Positions 43,917 to 54,564 are shown, numbered from the stretch's first letter. The stretch is DNA of 64,000 bases from Vibrio qingdaonensis (GCF_026191675.1 NZ_JAKRRY010000020.1:1-64000), one strand, 5' to 3'. Notes: a model not told the origin generated them from the sequence alone. Program-made: numbers and translations.

Positions 43917-45143
43917 TTAACCACCGAAGTCATCAAGTAGGATGTTTTCATCTTCAACACCAAGATCTTTCAGCATGCCGATAACAGCAGCGTTCATCAT
44001 TGGTGGACCACACATATAGTACTCACAATCTTCAGGCGCTTCATGGTCCTTCAGGTAGTTTTCATACAATACGTTATGGATAAAGCCGGTGTAACCATCC
44101 CAGTTATCTTCTGGCATTGGATCAGACAGAGCACAATGCCATACGAAGTTTTCATTCTCTGCCGCTAGGCCGTCAAAATCATCTACGTAGAACATTTCAC
44201 GCTTAGAACGTGCACCATACCAGTAAGACATCTTACGCTTCGACTGAAGACGTAACAGTTGGTCAAAGATATGTGAACGCATTGGTGCCATACCTGCACC
44301 ACCACCGATGAAGACCATTTCATTGTCCGTTTCTTTAGCGAAGAACTCACCAAATGGACCTGAAATTGTACATTTATCACCGGCTTTAAGTGACCAAATA
44401 TAAGACGACATCACACCAGGTGCTACGTCTGGGTTATTTGGCGGTGGAGTCGCGATACGTACGTTAAGCTTGATGATGCCTTTCTCTTCTGGGTATGAAG
44501 CCATTGAGTAAGCACGAATCGAATGCTCTTTTACGATAGACTCGTAACGGAATAAGTTAAACTTGTCCCAATCTTCACGATATTCCTCAGGAATATCATA
44601 ATCCGCATATTTAATGTGGTGAGGTTCAGCTTCAATCTGAATATAACCACCAGCACGGAATGGTACTTCTTCCCCTTCAGGGATTGCCAGCGCCAATTCT
44701 TTGATGAAGGTTGCTTCGTTATCGTTTGAGATAACGGTACATTCCCACTTTTTAACACCAAAGATTTCTTCTGGAAGCTCAATGTCCATATCCGTTTTCA
44801 CGGCAACTTGACATGCTAAACGCTCACCTTCACGGGCTTCGCCTTTAGAAATGTGGTCAAGCTCAGTTGGTAGAATATCGCCACCGCCTGATTTTACTTT
44901 TACGCGACACTGACCACATGAGCCACCGCCACCACAAGCAGAGGAAACAAAGATGCCTTTACCCGCCATCGCACCGAGTAATTTGTCACCTGGAGAAGTT
45001 GTGAAGCTCTTCTCTGGATCACCGTTAACGGAGATAGTTACGTCACCTGTTGGTACCAACTTTGATTTAGCAAATAAGATTACTAATACCAAAGCCAATA
45101 CGATCAAGGTAAACATCACTACACCAAGGATAATAACTTGCAT
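43917..45143 (-). CDS. nqrF: Na+-translocating NADH:quinone reductase subunit F
   Basis: The NADH-oxidising subunit (408 residues). An N-terminal membrane helix ([22 protein letters not shown]) anchors a [2Fe-2S] ferredoxin domain ([16 protein letters not shown]...LACQV; four cysteines, about 70-111). An FNR-type domain follows with [11 protein letters not shown] (FAD) and [15 protein letters not shown] (NADH), ending with the conserved LLDDFGG. Electrons enter the pump here from NADH. It is last of the six contiguous nqr genes. Confidence 0.97.
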   Translation of the reverse strand: MQVIILGVVMFTLIVLALVLVILFAKSKLVPTGDVTISVNGDPEKSFTTSPGDKLLGAMAGKGIFVSSACGGGGSCGQCRVKVKSGGGDILPTELDHISKGEAREGERLACQVAVKTDMDIELPEEIFGVKKWECTVISNDNEATFIKELALAIPEGEEVPFRAGGYIQIEAEPHHIKYADYDIPEEYREDWDKFNLFRYESIVKEHSIRAYSMASYPEEKGIIKLNVRIATPPPNNPDVAPGVMSSYIWSLKAGDKCTISGPFGEFFAKETDNEMVFIGGGAGMAPMRSHIFDQLLRLQSKRKMSYWYGARSKREMFYVDDFDGLAAENENFVWHCALSDPMPEDNWDGYTGFIHNVLYENYLKDHEAPEDCEYYMCGPPMMNAAVIGMLKDLGVEDENILLDDFGG

Positions 45144-45178
45144 TGACTATTCCTTAAAATTTGTGTCGTTTACCCGAC

Positions 45179-45775
45179 CTACAGTTGAACACCAGAGAAC
45201 GACATGAAGCCAAGAGCCATCAGACCAACCGTGATAAACGTGATACCAAGACCACGCAAACCTGGAGGTACATCTGAATACTTCATTTTCTCACGAATAC
45301 CCGCTAACGCTACGATAGCTAGCATCCAACCAATACCTGAACCAAAGCCATAAACCACAGACTCGGCAAAGTTATAATCACGTTGAACCATGAACGATAC
45401 ACCACCAAAAATCGCACAGTTAACTGTGATCAATGGTAGGAAAATACCCAGAGCGTTATACAACGGTGGGAAGAATCGATCGAGGATCATTTCTAGGATT
45501 TGAACCAGCGCTGCGATTACACCGATAAACGTAATGAAGTTCAAAAAGCTAAGGTCAACACCTGCAACTAAAGCGTTCTCTTTCAACACGTAGGTATAAA
45601 CAAGGTTGTTCACTGGCACAGCAATGGTCAATACCACGACAACCGCAACACCAAGACCAAACGACGTTTTCACTTTCTTAGACACGGCTAAGAAAGTACA
45701 CATTCCCAAGAAGAATGATAACGCCATGTTTTCGATGAAGATCGATTTAACAAGTAGACTAATATAATGTTCCAT
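45179..45775 (-). CDS. nqrE: Na+-translocating NADH:quinone reductase subunit E
   Basis: A 198-residue integral membrane subunit with six helices ([31 protein letters not shown]..., [35 protein letters not shown]). It is homologous to NqrD and RnfA. The conserved Cys in [10 protein letters not shown] and in [10 protein letters not shown] are those that help hold the intramembrane iron centre together with NqrD. Confidence 0.97.
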   Translation of the reverse strand: MEHYISLLVKSIFIENMALSFFLGMCTFLAVSKKVKTSFGLGVAVVVVLTIAVPVNNLVYTYVLKENALVAGVDLSFLNFITFIGVIAALVQILEMILDRFFPPLYNALGIFLPLITVNCAIFGGVSFMVQRDYNFAESVVYGFGSGIGWMLAIVALAGIREKMKYSDVPPGLRGLGITFITVGLMALGFMSFSGVQL

Positions 45776-45782
45776 TTCGACC

Positions 45783-46415
45783 TTACTCCTTCGCTTCTAC
45801 TTGTTCTGGTTTAAGGATACGGATAGCCCAAATCATAAAACCAATTAAGAAGAATGCTGATGGTGCTAGAAGCATCAGACCATTTGGTTGATACCAGCCA
45901 CCGTTAGATACCAGTGGAAGTACTTCAACACCAAACAGTTTGCCAGAACCTAATAGTTCACGGAAAAATGCAACTGTCATCAGTACAAAACCATAGCCAA
46001 GACCATTACCAATACCATCGATGAATGACGGCAGTGGCGCTGATTTCATTGCAAACGCTTCCGCACGACCCATTACGATACAGTTCGTAATGATCAAGCT
46101 TACAAATACTGAAAGCTGCTTAGAAATATCGTAAAGATACGCTTTCAAGATTTGGTCAACAACGATTACCAAAGAGGCGATGATCGCCATTTGTACGATG
46201 ATACGCACACTGTTTGGCATATGGTTACGAATAAGCGAAACGAACAAGTTAGACAAGGCAGTAACGAAAATTACCGCCAATGTCATTACAAATGCTGTTT
46301 CTAATTTCGTCGTTACGGCGAGTGCAGAACACACACCTAGAACTTGAAGTGCAATTGGGTTGTTATCCAACACCGGTGCAAACAGGCTCTTTTTCATTTC
46401 TTTAGCATCAGACAT
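45783..46415 (-). CDS. nqrD: Na+-translocating NADH:quinone reductase subunit D
   Basis: A 210-residue integral membrane subunit, homologue of NqrE and RnfE. The cysteines in [13 protein letters not shown] (about 29) and [15 protein letters not shown] (about 112) supply ligands for the shared intramembrane iron centre. Both are conserved here. It overlaps nqrC by one base (stop and start share an A). Confidence 0.97.
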   Translation of the reverse strand: MSDAKEMKKSLFAPVLDNNPIALQVLGVCSALAVTTKLETAFVMTLAVIFVTALSNLFVSLIRNHMPNSVRIIVQMAIIASLVIVVDQILKAYLYDISKQLSVFVSLIITNCIVMGRAEAFAMKSAPLPSFIDGIGNGLGYGFVLMTVAFFRELLGSGKLFGVEVLPLVSNGGWYQPNGLMLLAPSAFFLIGFMIWAIRILKPEQVEAKE

Positions 46416-47182
46416 TAGTTCAGACCTCCGTCACGAACCTTCGCTAGGAAAGGACCAAAGCCCATATCACCTAACCAAAAGTCAAATGTGTTTTGAACGC
46501 CGTTACTTGTCAACGTGGCACCAGATAGGCCATCTACGCCATGCTCTGAACCAGCAGGAGCACCACCTTTCACCACTTTGATAGCTGGCTTATGGTTTTC
46601 ATCAAATAGCTTCTTACCAACAAACTGATCACGCCAAGTTGGGTTTTCAACTTCGCCACCCAGTCCTGGAGTTTCACCTTGCTCGTAGTAAGTAATACCG
46701 TTCACTGTGTTACCGTCAGTTTGTACCGCGACAAACGCGTACATCATTGACCATAGACCATTACCATGAACCGGTAGAATAAAGCTCGTTACCTTACCGT
46801 CTTGCTTAACAAGATAAATAGTACCCACGTTAGCACGACGAATGATCTTCGCTTTATCTTGTTCCGCCGTTAAACGGATAGATTCTGATGGTACTTTTGA
46901 CGCTTTACGTTGGTCGTAAGTTGCCGCATCACCGTCAACAAACTCACCAGTATCAAAATCAACCAAGCGAGGTTCGATGTACTCAGCAAACAGCTCAGGG
47001 ACCGTGCCCTCCGCTTGAATACCAGCAACGTCAACAATTTTACTTTGTTTATCTAGAACCGCATTAGCTTGCTGCTTATCACGTAGACCAACAGCCGCTG
47101 TTGATACAACGATTGAGCACACTAAGCTCAATGCGATAACAACAAACAGCGTTTTTTTAATGCTATCGTTATTACTTGCCAT
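46415..47182 (-). CDS. nqrC: Na+-translocating NADH:quinone reductase subunit C
   Basis: A 255-residue periplasm-exposed subunit with one N-terminal membrane helix ([24 protein letters not shown]). The covalent FMN is attached by ApbE to the Thr of the SGAT motif in [13 protein letters not shown] (about residue 224). [19 protein letters not shown] is also typical. It overlaps the nqrB end by 11 bases. Confidence 0.97.
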   Translation of the reverse strand: MASNNDSIKKTLFVVIALSLVCSIVVSTAAVGLRDKQQANAVLDKQSKIVDVAGIQAEGTVPELFAEYIEPRLVDFDTGEFVDGDAATYDQRKASKVPSESIRLTAEQDKAKIIRRANVGTIYLVKQDGKVTSFILPVHGNGLWSMMYAFVAVQTDGNTVNGITYYEQGETPGLGGEVENPTWRDQFVGKKLFDENHKPAIKVVKGGAPAGSEHGVDGLSGATLTSNGVQNTFDFWLGDMGFGPFLAKVRDGGLN

Positions 47183-48413
47183 AGCGCGCTAGTCTCCGTT
47201 TGATGTTTTTCTCAATAACCACGTGGTCAAACAGAGGGGCAAACAAGTTGGCGAATAGGATCGCTAACATCATACCTTCTGGATACGCTGGGTTAACCAC
47301 ACGAATCATGACACACATCGCGCCAATCAAAATACCGTATCCCCACTTACCTTTGTCGGTAAATGATGCAGATACAGGATCCGTGGCCATGAAGAACATA
47401 CCGAATGCGAAGCCACCCAAGACTAGGTGCCAGTGCCAAGGCATTGCAAACATAGCGTTAGTGTCAGAGCCGACAACATTGAACAAGGTTGCAACGGCAA
47501 TCATACCGATCATCACACCAGCGATAATACGCCATGATGCAATGCCCATGTAAACAATCATTGCCGCACCGATCATCAGCGCAAGTGTCGACACTTCACC
47601 GATGGAACCTGGAATGTTACCGATGAACGCGTCCATCCAAGTGATCGTTTGACCAGTAATGTTGTTCAGTAGTGCGCCTTCGCCGCCTTGTGCCCATTGG
47701 CTCAGTGCCGTAGCACCAGAGAAACCATCAGCCGCTACCCAAACTACGTCACCCGAGATTTGCGCTGGGTAAGCAAAGAATAGGAATGCACGACCTGCCA
47801 AAGCTGGGTTTAGGAAGTTACGACCTGTACCACCAAAGATTTCTTTTGCAACCACAACACCAAAGGTAATACCTAATGCAGCTTGCCAAAGAGGAAGTGT
47901 TGGCGGAACAATCAAAGCAAACAAGATAGATGTTACGAAGAAGCCTTCGTTAACTTCATGTTTGCGCACCATACAGAACAACACTTCCCAGAAACCACCA
48001 ACAATAAATACCGTTGCGTAGATTGGTAGGAAGTAGGTGGCGCCAAGTAGCATCTTGCTGCCCCAACCTGCGTCGGCCCCTAAGGTGCCGCCAATAGCTT
48101 GAGTTAGCCAGTAATGCCAGTTGCCATCAATCATTGCTGCAAGCTCTGCTCCAGCATACATATGATTTAGAGCCATGACCGCTTGGTTACCCGCGTTGTA
48201 CATCCCCCAGAACACTGCAGGGAATACCGCAAACCAAACCATGATCATGATACGCTTCAAGTCGACGCTATCGCGAACGTGCGAGCTGCGCTGTGTCACC
48301 AAGCCTGGTGTGTAGAACAACGTCGCCGCTGCTTCATACAAAGCAAACCACTTCTCGTGTTTGCCACCTGGCTCAAAGTGATGCTCGATATCCTCAAGGA
48401 ATTTCTTAAGCAT
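47172..48413 (-). CDS. nqrB: Na+-translocating NADH:quinone reductase subunit B
   Basis: A 413-residue subunit with 10 membrane helices that forms the Na+ channel and carries a covalent FMN and riboflavin. The FMN-bearing Thr is in the [16 protein letters not shown] segment (about residue 235), modified by ApbE. The N-terminal [20 protein letters not shown] and the [22 protein letters not shown] block are characteristic. Downstream of nqrA by 3 bases. Confidence 0.97.
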   Translation of the reverse strand: MLKKFLEDIEHHFEPGGKHEKWFALYEAAATLFYTPGLVTQRSSHVRDSVDLKRIMIMVWFAVFPAVFWGMYNAGNQAVMALNHMYAGAELAAMIDGNWHYWLTQAIGGTLGADAGWGSKMLLGATYFLPIYATVFIVGGFWEVLFCMVRKHEVNEGFFVTSILFALIVPPTLPLWQAALGITFGVVVAKEIFGGTGRNFLNPALAGRAFLFFAYPAQISGDVVWVAADGFSGATALSQWAQGGEGALLNNITGQTITWMDAFIGNIPGSIGEVSTLALMIGAAMIVYMGIASWRIIAGVMIGMIAVATLFNVVGSDTNAMFAMPWHWHLVLGGFAFGMFFMATDPVSASFTDKGKWGYGILIGAMCVMIRVVNPAYPEGMMLAILFANLFAPLFDHVVIEKNIKRRLARYGK

Positions 48414-48416
48414 GAA

Positions 48417-49757
48417 TTACCCTTCCTTCTCAATTTTGTCTAGGCACTCACGTAGGAGTTGACCATATTCGTACTTACCTGGACAAACAAAGGTACATAG
48501 CGCCAAATCTTCTTCATCTAGCTCTAGAGCACCAAGGCGCTGTGCGCTGTCGATATCGCCAGCACATAAATCGCGAAGAAGTAACGTTGGTTCCATATCT
48601 AAAGGCAATACTTTTTCGTAGTTGCCGATAGGTACCATTGCACGGTCACTACCATTCGTTGTCGTTGTCATGTTGAACAACTGACCTTTAAACACATGGC
48701 TTAAGAATGAACGAGTAATAGAGAACTTGTTTTTACCCGGTACAGCCCAACCAAACAGTTCTTTTTCACGACCTTCGCGCAAAACAGACACTTGTTGGTG
48801 ATAGCGACCTAGATAAGCATGAGCGCCTTTAGCATGTGTACCAGAGAGTACTGAACCAGAAATCACTCGAACTTCTCCTGGCATCAACTCGTTATCCGTG
48901 ACGTCTTCTAGGCTAGCCCCTAGCTGTGTACGGATTAAACGAGGATTGTTCACCACAGGACCAGCAAGAGAGATAACACGATCAGTGAAAACTTCACCGG
49001 TAGTAAAAAGCTTACCAAACGCGATGACGTCTTGATAATTAATGCTCCATGCTACCGTTTCCGCATTAACTGGGTAAAGGTGATGCATGTGAGTGCCCAC
49101 GAGACCTGCAGGGTGCAGACCGTCGAAAACGTGCTCTTCTACATTAGACTGAGTTGAACGAGGAAGGCTCGTACCTTTCTTGCACACATATACCTTGCCA
49201 TCTGTCAATTTAGAGAGAAGGTCAAGGCCAGCAACGAATGCTTCTTTGTGTTCGTTGATGATCAATTCAGGTTCAGCCGCTAACGGATTGGTATCCATGG
49301 CGGTGACGAAAATCGCCTGAGTTGTTGAATCAATCGCGGGTACCTTGCTAAACGGTCGAGTACGTAAAGCTGTCCACATTCCAGAGGCAACAAGCTGGTT
49401 TGTGATCGTCGCGCGATCAAGCCCTGCTAGTTGGTCTGCTGTGTAACTGTCGAACGTCACTTGGTCGTTGCCACTTACTTCAATCACTACAGATTGAAGT
49501 ACGCGCTTTTCACCACGGTTAACTTCGATAACTTTACCGCTTGCTGGTGAAGTAAACATAACGCCTGGGTTCTTTTTGTCTTCAAAAATAACCTGACCTT
49601 TCTTTACTTCATCGCCTACACGAGCATGCATTGTTGGACGCATACCCACGTACTCTTCGCCAAGCAAGGCGACTTTAGTGATGGACTTACCATCATTAAT
49701 CACCTGGGATGGAGTTCCTGCGATAGGAAGGTCCAAACCCTTTTTTATTGTAATCAT
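48417..49757 (-). CDS. nqrA: Na+-translocating NADH:quinone reductase subunit A
   Basis: A 446-residue peripheral cytosolic subunit associated with quinone binding. The N-terminus [20 protein letters not shown] is the family start; a 20-residue in-frame extension to 49817 is unlikely. Other blocks are [40 protein letters not shown] and the C-terminal [26 protein letters not shown]. It is the first gene of nqrABCDEF, and the start has only a weak ribosome site. The promoter must lie in the ~510 bp to bolA. Confidence 0.97.
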   Translation of the reverse strand: MITIKKGLDLPIAGTPSQVINDGKSITKVALLGEEYVGMRPTMHARVGDEVKKGQVIFEDKKNPGVMFTSPASGKVIEVNRGEKRVLQSVVIEVSGNDQVTFDSYTADQLAGLDRATITNQLVASGMWTALRTRPFSKVPAIDSTTQAIFVTAMDTNPLAAEPELIINEHKEAFVAGLDLLSKLTDGKVYVCKKGTSLPRSTQSNVEEHVFDGLHPAGLVGTHMHHLYPVNAETVAWSINYQDVIAFGKLFTTGEVFTDRVISLAGPVVNNPRLIRTQLGASLEDVTDNELMPGEVRVISGSVLSGTHAKGAHAYLGRYHQQVSVLREGREKELFGWAVPGKNKFSITRSFLSHVFKGQLFNMTTTTNGSDRAMVPIGNYEKVLPLDMEPTLLLRDLCAGDIDSAQRLGALELDEEDLALCTFVCPGKYEYGQLLRECLDKIEKEG

Positions 49758-49956
49758 ACGCACTTGCACTACTTTTATCGGGAAAAAGATTCTTTTTATT
49801 GCGTAACATTTAGACACGACATTGAGGTGTCTCGCCTCGGCGTTTCAAACACCAAGACAGCAACATCACATTAACAATCTCACTGTTAAATCACTGCGAG
49901 ATTTGTCTGGTGCGATAGTTTAACATCTTTTGCAAAGTGGATGCCATGATGAATCC

Positions 49957-49996
49957 CTGCAATAGCCTTATTATTTCGAAAGTTTTGCTATTGCAG
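49957..49996. repeat. 10-bp inverted repeat upstream of nqrA
   Basis: Exact arms CTGCAATAGC (49957-49966) and GCTATTGCAG (49987-49996) with a 20-nt AT-rich loop. In RNA it could form a stable hairpin in a long nqr leader, or in DNA mark a regulator site. Confidence 0.7.
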
Positions 49997-49999
49997 CGC

Positions 50000-50015
50000 T
50001 TATCAATATTGATAA
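50000..50015. promoter_or_regulatory. 16-bp palindrome upstream of nqrA
   Basis: The perfect palindrome TTATCAATATTGATAA lies 243 bp before the nqrA start, next to the inverted repeat. It looks like a dimer binding site; the regulator is unknown (it does not fit FNR's TTGAT-N4-ATCAA). Confidence 0.45.
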
Positions 50016-50268
50016 CTTTGACGCATCGCACAAAGCGCTATTAAGTCTATTAAAATTAAGCAGTTAATTTATTCACAAAATGAAACAATTGCACTTAAAA
50101 CGTCTTTACTCAAAAACATGTTGACACACTGTTAAGAAAATACCCATTAAGGGCTAGATTCATGAGAGACGAGCTGGCTTTCATTAACAAAGCCAATACC
50201 AGCAGTAAAAAATGTTATTCATTGCAGAATCGACAGGTTTGGCTGTCAAAAAATGTCACTATTTGCCA

Positions 50269-50577
50269 CTATTTGCCACCACCAGCGCAGTCTGGGCTAT
50301 TTGGAGACTGCTGATTTTTGTCATTCCACTCTTGAGGGGTATAAGTGTGAATGGCAAGAGCATGAATCATGCCGGCTAACTCTTCTGCTAGAACTGTATT
50401 TATTTTACGATGGCGAGCGATCAATCGATCGCCTAAGAATGCATCACTAACGACAACAACCTTAAAGTGGCTCTCAGAACCCGGTGGGACGTTATGCATA
50501 TAACTTTCATTGAGTACATCTAGAAAAGTGGGTTCAAACGCTAGATGAAGTTTCTGCTCGATGGTTTGTTGAATCAT
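50269..50577 (-). CDS. bolA: BolA family protein
   Basis: A 102-residue BolA-like protein, with the class II KH-type fold. It contains [40 protein letters not shown] (the H-x-V-P-x-G-S-E-S-H-F-K signature), then [38 protein letters not shown]. The two conserved histidines used to share a [2Fe-2S] cluster with monothiol glutaredoxin are present. The C-terminal ~15 residues ([10 protein letters not shown]) are variable. It is divergent from rlmG; the bolA-yajG-ampG neighbourhood resembles E. coli. Confidence 0.92.
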   Translation of the reverse strand: MIQQTIEQKLHLAFEPTFLDVLNESYMHNVPPGSESHFKVVVVSDAFLGDRLIARHRKINTVLAEELAGMIHALAIHTYTPQEWNDKNQQSPNSPDCAGGGK

Positions 50578-50726
50578 CTTACTTCCTTAAGCAGGGTTAT
50601 TATTATGACATTGTCGGTAAAGTATATCTTTTACTTAATCAATAATCTTCCTTTAAACCGCATTCTCTTTGGCTATTGGCGCGAGTTTTTGTCAAAATAC
50701 AGCGATAATCACTAAATATCATCATT

Positions 50727-51857
50727 ATGAAAACTGAACTTTCCTTGCTCAACCGCACACTTGAACTGTATCGCTATCCAAAGCTTAGTCACGATAAGCT
50801 CCAAGCATGGGACGCAGGAGATGAATATTTAATCACTCATGTTGAAGAACAGAACTTCAACCGTGGCCAACATATTTTAGTGCTTAATGACAATTTCGGC
50901 GCATTGAGTTGTTGGTTATCATCTCAACATGTGGTGACGACCGTTAGTGACTCCTTTATTTCCCAGCAAGGTATACACGCCAACCTTGCTCACAATCATT
51001 GCGCCTCGGTGAATGTGATTTCCTCCGTTGAGAACTGGCCAAACCATGTCGATTTGGTCATTATGCAAATACCGCGCAATAACCGCTATCTTACTTGGCA
51101 ACTCAGTCAAATTCGTGCTTTGTACGGTGATAGCTGTCAGGTGATTGCGGTGAATAAGGCCAAGGAAATTCATAGTTCAACACTGAAATTGTTTGAAAAG
51201 CACCTCGGCCACACAACCACCTCCCTAGCATGGAAGAAACATCGCTTAGTCTTTAGTCAGGGGGACCAGCCAAACCCACCTCATGTAGAGCCGTATACCA
51301 CTTGGCGGGTTGAAGAAGAGGCGATGACACTGTCAAACTTGCCCAACGTGTATTCAGGGGAAAGTCTCGACCTTGGCGCTCGCTTTTTTTTACCGCACCT
51401 ACCAGGCCATGCAAAGTACCACGATATTATTGATTTAGGCTGTGGTAATGGCGTCTTGTCGGTCAAGCTCAGACAACTCAATCCAGATGCGACAATTACC
51501 TCGGTTGATGAGAGCTATATGGCGGTTGAATCAGCAAAAAATAATATTTTGTTGAATCATTTATCCAATGAGAAAGCACGATTCGTTGCCAACAATTGCC
51601 TCGACGGTTTCAGCGCACAAACGCAAGATCTTGTGGTCTGTAACCCTCCATTTCATCAACAGCAAGCCATCACGGATCATATCGCATGGCAAATGTTCTG
51701 TGACGCAAAGCATGTTCTTCGGACTGGTGGCGAGTTATTAGTTATCGGAAACCGCCACCTAGGCTACGATAAAAAACTAGAGAAATTGTTTGGTAAGCGG
51801 CAGGTCAAACTTGTCGCGACTAATGCTAAATTTGTTATTTTACAGGCGACTAAGTAA
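50727..51857 (+). CDS. rlmG: 23S rRNA (guanine(1835)-N(2))-methyltransferase RlmG
   Basis: A 376-residue SAM-dependent methyltransferase. The N-terminal ~190 residues are a catalytically silent MTase-like domain (LQAWDAGDEYLI... LVLNDNFGALSC). The active C-terminal domain has DIIDLGCGNGVLSVKL (motif I, about 235) and LVVCNPPFHQQQAITDHIAW (NPPF, motif IV, about 310). The pattern matches E. coli RlmG, for instance KLFEKHLGHTTTSLAWKKHRLV, more closely than RsmC. It would methylate G1835 of 23S rRNA. Confidence 0.93.
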   Translation: MKTELSLLNRTLELYRYPKLSHDKLQAWDAGDEYLITHVEEQNFNRGQHILVLNDNFGALSCWLSSQHVVTTVSDSFISQQGIHANLAHNHCASVNVISSVENWPNHVDLVIMQIPRNNRYLTWQLSQIRALYGDSCQVIAVNKAKEIHSSTLKLFEKHLGHTTTSLAWKKHRLVFSQGDQPNPPHVEPYTTWRVEEEAMTLSNLPNVYSGESLDLGARFFLPHLPGHAKYHDIIDLGCGNGVLSVKLRQLNPDATITSVDESYMAVESAKNNILLNHLSNEKARFVANNCLDGFSAQTQDLVVCNPPFHQQQAITDHIAWQMFCDAKHVLRTGGELLVIGNRHLGYDKKLEKLFGKRQVKLVATNAKFVILQATK

Positions 51858-51898
51858 AGTTATCGTCATAGTTAGTGAATACGCTAACGACACTATAT

Positions 51899-51929
51899 GT
51901 TATCAGATAGAATTACGTTATCAGATAGA
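51899..51929. repeat. 13-bp direct repeat upstream of yajG
   Basis: GTTATCAGATAGA occurs twice (51899-51911 and 51917-51929), 18 bases apart start to start, in the short region before the YajG gene. It may be a binding site pair or a chance duplication. Confidence 0.55.
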
Positions 51930-52009
51930 GTTTCGTCAGTGCGCACAACCTTATATGGCGCTGACAAGTGCTGACTCATCGCATTGATGAGTGTGAAAAG
52001 GAATTAGGA

Positions 52010-52579
52010 ATGAAAAAGCTCGTTTTAGCCGCAACCATCGTCTTACTCGCTGGTTGTGCAAGCCCAAAACAAGAACAAATCAATTTTGCCCCACAAGCCG
52101 CCACTAGCGCTGCAAAAATTGTTGAAGGCAAAACCATGTCACTTTCCAGCCAAGATGTGCGTACTGCGCAATATGTGGCGTTAATGGATAATGGCCGCGC
52201 CAATATCACGCCTATTCACACACGACAAAATGTTCGTATTGGCATTGAGAACGCATTGGTGCAGCAATTTTCATCTCAAGGCTATAAAGTCACTGTGAAT
52301 AGCCCAAATACCGTAAAAGTAGAAATTCAAGAAGCCCTCGTCTCCGTCAAACACACTGTTATGGAAAATGACATGGCTGCCAACGTCGTTGTAGAGCTAA
52401 CGGTTGAAAACAGCAAAGGTAAATTGGTCAAAACCTATACGGGTAAAGCGACACGTTCAGGGCTAATGAGCGCATCAAACGATGATATTGAAACCGTCCT
52501 CAACGATACTGTAAACCTGGTACTAAAAGAAATATCGAACGACGCTGAACTGGTTGATTACATGAAGGAACGTTTCTAA
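52010..52579 (+). CDS. yajG: YajG family lipoprotein
   Basis: A 189-residue lipoprotein (signal peptide MKKLVLAATIVLLAGC, Cys16 at the lipobox LAGC) with AAGGAATTAGGA before the ATG; the frame is open further up. The mature part has the YajG features: LMDNGRANITPIHTRQNVRIGIENALVQQFSSQGYKV and the late VLNDTVNLVLKEISND. Function unknown. Stop and start of the following cyclophilin gene share a base (TAATG), and ampG follows, as near bolA in E. coli. Confidence 0.9.
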   Translation: MKKLVLAATIVLLAGCASPKQEQINFAPQAATSAAKIVEGKTMSLSSQDVRTAQYVALMDNGRANITPIHTRQNVRIGIENALVQQFSSQGYKVTVNSPNTVKVEIQEALVSVKHTVMENDMAANVVVELTVENSKGKLVKTYTGKATRSGLMSASNDDIETVLNDTVNLVLKEISNDAELVDYMKERF

Positions 52580-53124
52580 TGATGAGAACTCTAATTTCAA
52601 CACTGGCTTTAATGTCTGCCACGGTTTTTGCAGCACCAACCGTACAGGTTGACACCAATATCGGCTCTTTCACCGTTGAGCTAAATGAAGAAAAAGCGCC
52701 AGTGAGCGTCGCCAACTTCCTACGCTACGTTGACGATGGCAGTTACGTAAATAGTCAATTTCATCGCGTTATTCCTGGTTTTATGGCTCAAGGTGGCGGC
52801 TTTGATGAGAAATTTAATCGACTACCTGTCAATAAAGCGATTCAAAATGAAGCCGCAAATGGCCTTGATAATGACATAGCGACCATTGCCATGGCTCGTA
52901 CCCAAGACCCAGATTCCGCAACGCGTCAGTTTTTTATCAACTATGCCGACAATGATTTTCTCAATTACAGCGTATCCAACCCCGGCTATGCCGTATTTGG
53001 CAAAGTAACCGAAGGGTTTGATGTGGTGAAAAAAATGTCTCAAAAACCAACCCGCACGGTGCGCGGCATGCGTGATGTACCAATGGATCCCATTATCATT
53101 ACCAAGATTGAACGCCTTCCATAA
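52579..53124 (+). CDS. Periplasmic cyclophilin-type peptidyl-prolyl isomerase
   Basis: A 181-residue prolyl isomerase with a signal peptide (RTLISTLALMSATVFA, cleavage before APTVQV). The cyclophilin core is clear: NIGSFTVELNEEKAPVSVANFLRYVDDGSYVNSQFHRVIPGFMAQGGGF (catalytic Arg in FHRVI), then MARTQDPDSATRQFFINYADNDFLN and GYAVFGKVTEGFDVVKKM. It is of the bacterial PpiA/PpiB type. Translation is coupled to yajG by TAATG, and an ATG one codon later is an alternative. It ends at a strong terminator. Confidence 0.93.
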   Translation: MMRTLISTLALMSATVFAAPTVQVDTNIGSFTVELNEEKAPVSVANFLRYVDDGSYVNSQFHRVIPGFMAQGGGFDEKFNRLPVNKAIQNEAANGLDNDIATIAMARTQDPDSATRQFFINYADNDFLNYSVSNPGYAVFGKVTEGFDVVKKMSQKPTRTVRGMRDVPMDPIIITKIERLP

Positions 53125-53134
53125 ACCAACCAAC

Positions 53135-53160
53135 AGAGAGAGTTCGCTCTCTCTTTTTCT
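53135..53160 (+). terminator. Intrinsic terminator with TTCG loop
   Basis: AGAGAGAG-TTCG-CTCTCTCT followed by TTTTCTTTTTA, 10 bases after the isomerase stop. The UUCG tetraloop makes it especially stable. It separates yajG-ppi from ampG. Confidence 0.9.
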
Positions 53161-53181
53161 TTTTAGGTGAGGAGCACCTCT

Positions 53182-54540
53182 GTGGAACAGAAAATGACAT
53201 GGCAAGATACAATCAGAAGTTACTGGGATAAGCGCCTACTTTGGGTATTTATGCTTGGCTGTTCAAGTGGTTTCCCATGGGTACTCATTGGCTCTAACAT
53301 GTCGGGGTGGCTAAAGGATGCTGGGCTGACTCGAACCGCAATTGGTTACTTTGGCTCGGTCTTTGCTGTGTACGCCATTAATTTTTTATGGGCGCCCCTT
53401 GTCGACCGTGTACGACTGCCTCTGCTATATCGTACTCTTGGACAACGACGCAGCTGGATCTTTTTATGCCAGTCTTTAATGTTAGTGTGTACATTACTGA
53501 TTGCGGGTGTTAATCCCGCAGAAAACTTAATGCTCACCTCGCTATTGGCGTTAGGTATTGCGATAGCCTCTTCTACTCAAGACATAGCCGTCGACGCCTT
53601 TAGAATAGATACGTTCCCAAAATCTCAATCCAATAAACTGCCTCAAGCCTCTGCGATGGCGGTCATTGGTTGGTGGACAGGATACTCTCTTCCTGGTTAT
53701 CTGGCATTCGTCAATGCCGATAGTATGGGTTGGAATGGTGTGTATTATGGCATGGCTATTATTGTCGGTGTCCTCATGATGTTTACCTTGCTGGTCGGTG
53801 AACCCAAAACCGATCGAGACGCACTGCAAGCGCAAGCGGAGCAGCGCCATCAGAAGGTGGTCGACAATAAAGTCCTCGCTTGGCTCAGTGTGACCGTCAT
53901 CGAGCCCTTTCTTGATTTCTTCCGCAGCAACGGCGTAAGAGTGGCGGCAACCCTGCTACTATTTGTCTTCCTATTCAAGATTGGTGAAGCCTTTTTGGGC
54001 AGAATGTCCATTCCGTTCTACAAGGAAATTGGCTTTAGTAACGAACAGATCGGCTATTACTCCAAGCTAATTGGTTGGGGAGCCACCATTGCCTTCACTC
54101 TGCTCGGCAGTATGTTCAATGTCCGATTTGGCATCGTCAAAGGCCTAATGATTGGCGGAATTGCCATGAGCGCCAGTAACCTTATGTTTGCTTGGATTGC
54201 TCAAGTAGGACCAAACGAGCATCTTTTCTTAGCGACGATCATCGTCGATAACTTTACGACCGCCTTCTCCACCGTCGCGTTTGTCTCGTTCTTGACTATT
54301 TTGACCGGGCAAGCTTTCTCTGCAACTCAATACGCCCTGTTAGCATCGCTAGGGAACTTTGGACGAACGACATTGGCGTCCTTTAGTGGTGAACTGGTCG
54401 ATATGCTCAATGATTGGAGTCTATTCTTTATTATCACCTCACTGATGGTTATACCAAGTCTGATCATGCTCTACTCGCTAAGGCATTATTTTAATGACTT
54501 GCTGACCAAAGCTAAAGAAAGGGACCGCGCACCAAAGTAG
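53182..54540 (+). CDS. ampG: Muropeptide transporter AmpG
   Basis: A 452-residue inner-membrane permease of the major facilitator superfamily that brings GlcNAc-anhydro-MurNAc (peptides) back to the cytosol for murein recycling. Typical stretches are LGCSSGFPWVLIGSNMSGWLKDAGLTRTAIG, NFLWAPLVDRVRLPLL, LGQRRSWIFLCQ, SSTQDIAVDAFRID (about 128), IGWWTGYSLPGYLAF and GQAFSATQYALLASLGNFGRTTLASFSGELVD (about 375). It starts with GTG; GAGGAG lies 7 bases upstream, within the loop of a small AGGTG/CACCT hairpin. Confidence 0.93.
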   Translation: MEQKMTWQDTIRSYWDKRLLWVFMLGCSSGFPWVLIGSNMSGWLKDAGLTRTAIGYFGSVFAVYAINFLWAPLVDRVRLPLLYRTLGQRRSWIFLCQSLMLVCTLLIAGVNPAENLMLTSLLALGIAIASSTQDIAVDAFRIDTFPKSQSNKLPQASAMAVIGWWTGYSLPGYLAFVNADSMGWNGVYYGMAIIVGVLMMFTLLVGEPKTDRDALQAQAEQRHQKVVDNKVLAWLSVTVIEPFLDFFRSNGVRVAATLLLFVFLFKIGEAFLGRMSIPFYKEIGFSNEQIGYYSKLIGWGATIAFTLLGSMFNVRFGIVKGLMIGGIAMSASNLMFAWIAQVGPNEHLFLATIIVDNFTTAFSTVAFVSFLTILTGQAFSATQYALLASLGNFGRTTLASFSGELVDMLNDWSLFFIITSLMVIPSLIMLYSLRHYFNDLLTKAKERDRAPK

Positions 54541-54564
54541 AAAGAACGACTAACGGATATAAAC

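Larger units (their letters stand above)
49758..50268. other. Long leader/promoter region upstream of the nqr operon
   Basis: About 510 bases separate the BolA gene from nqrA on the same strand. Besides the two symmetric elements listed separately, I see a TTGACA box on the plus strand near 50119 and a direct repeat ACTATTTGCC next to the BolA stop. A 32-codon frame at 49948 on the plus strand lacks a good ribosome site, so I do not call it. Confidence 0.4.

Noticed and set aside
49948..50046. 32-codon plus-strand frame in the nqr leader
   Set aside because: No convincing ribosome site, and it runs through the inverted repeat and palindrome that better explain the sequence.
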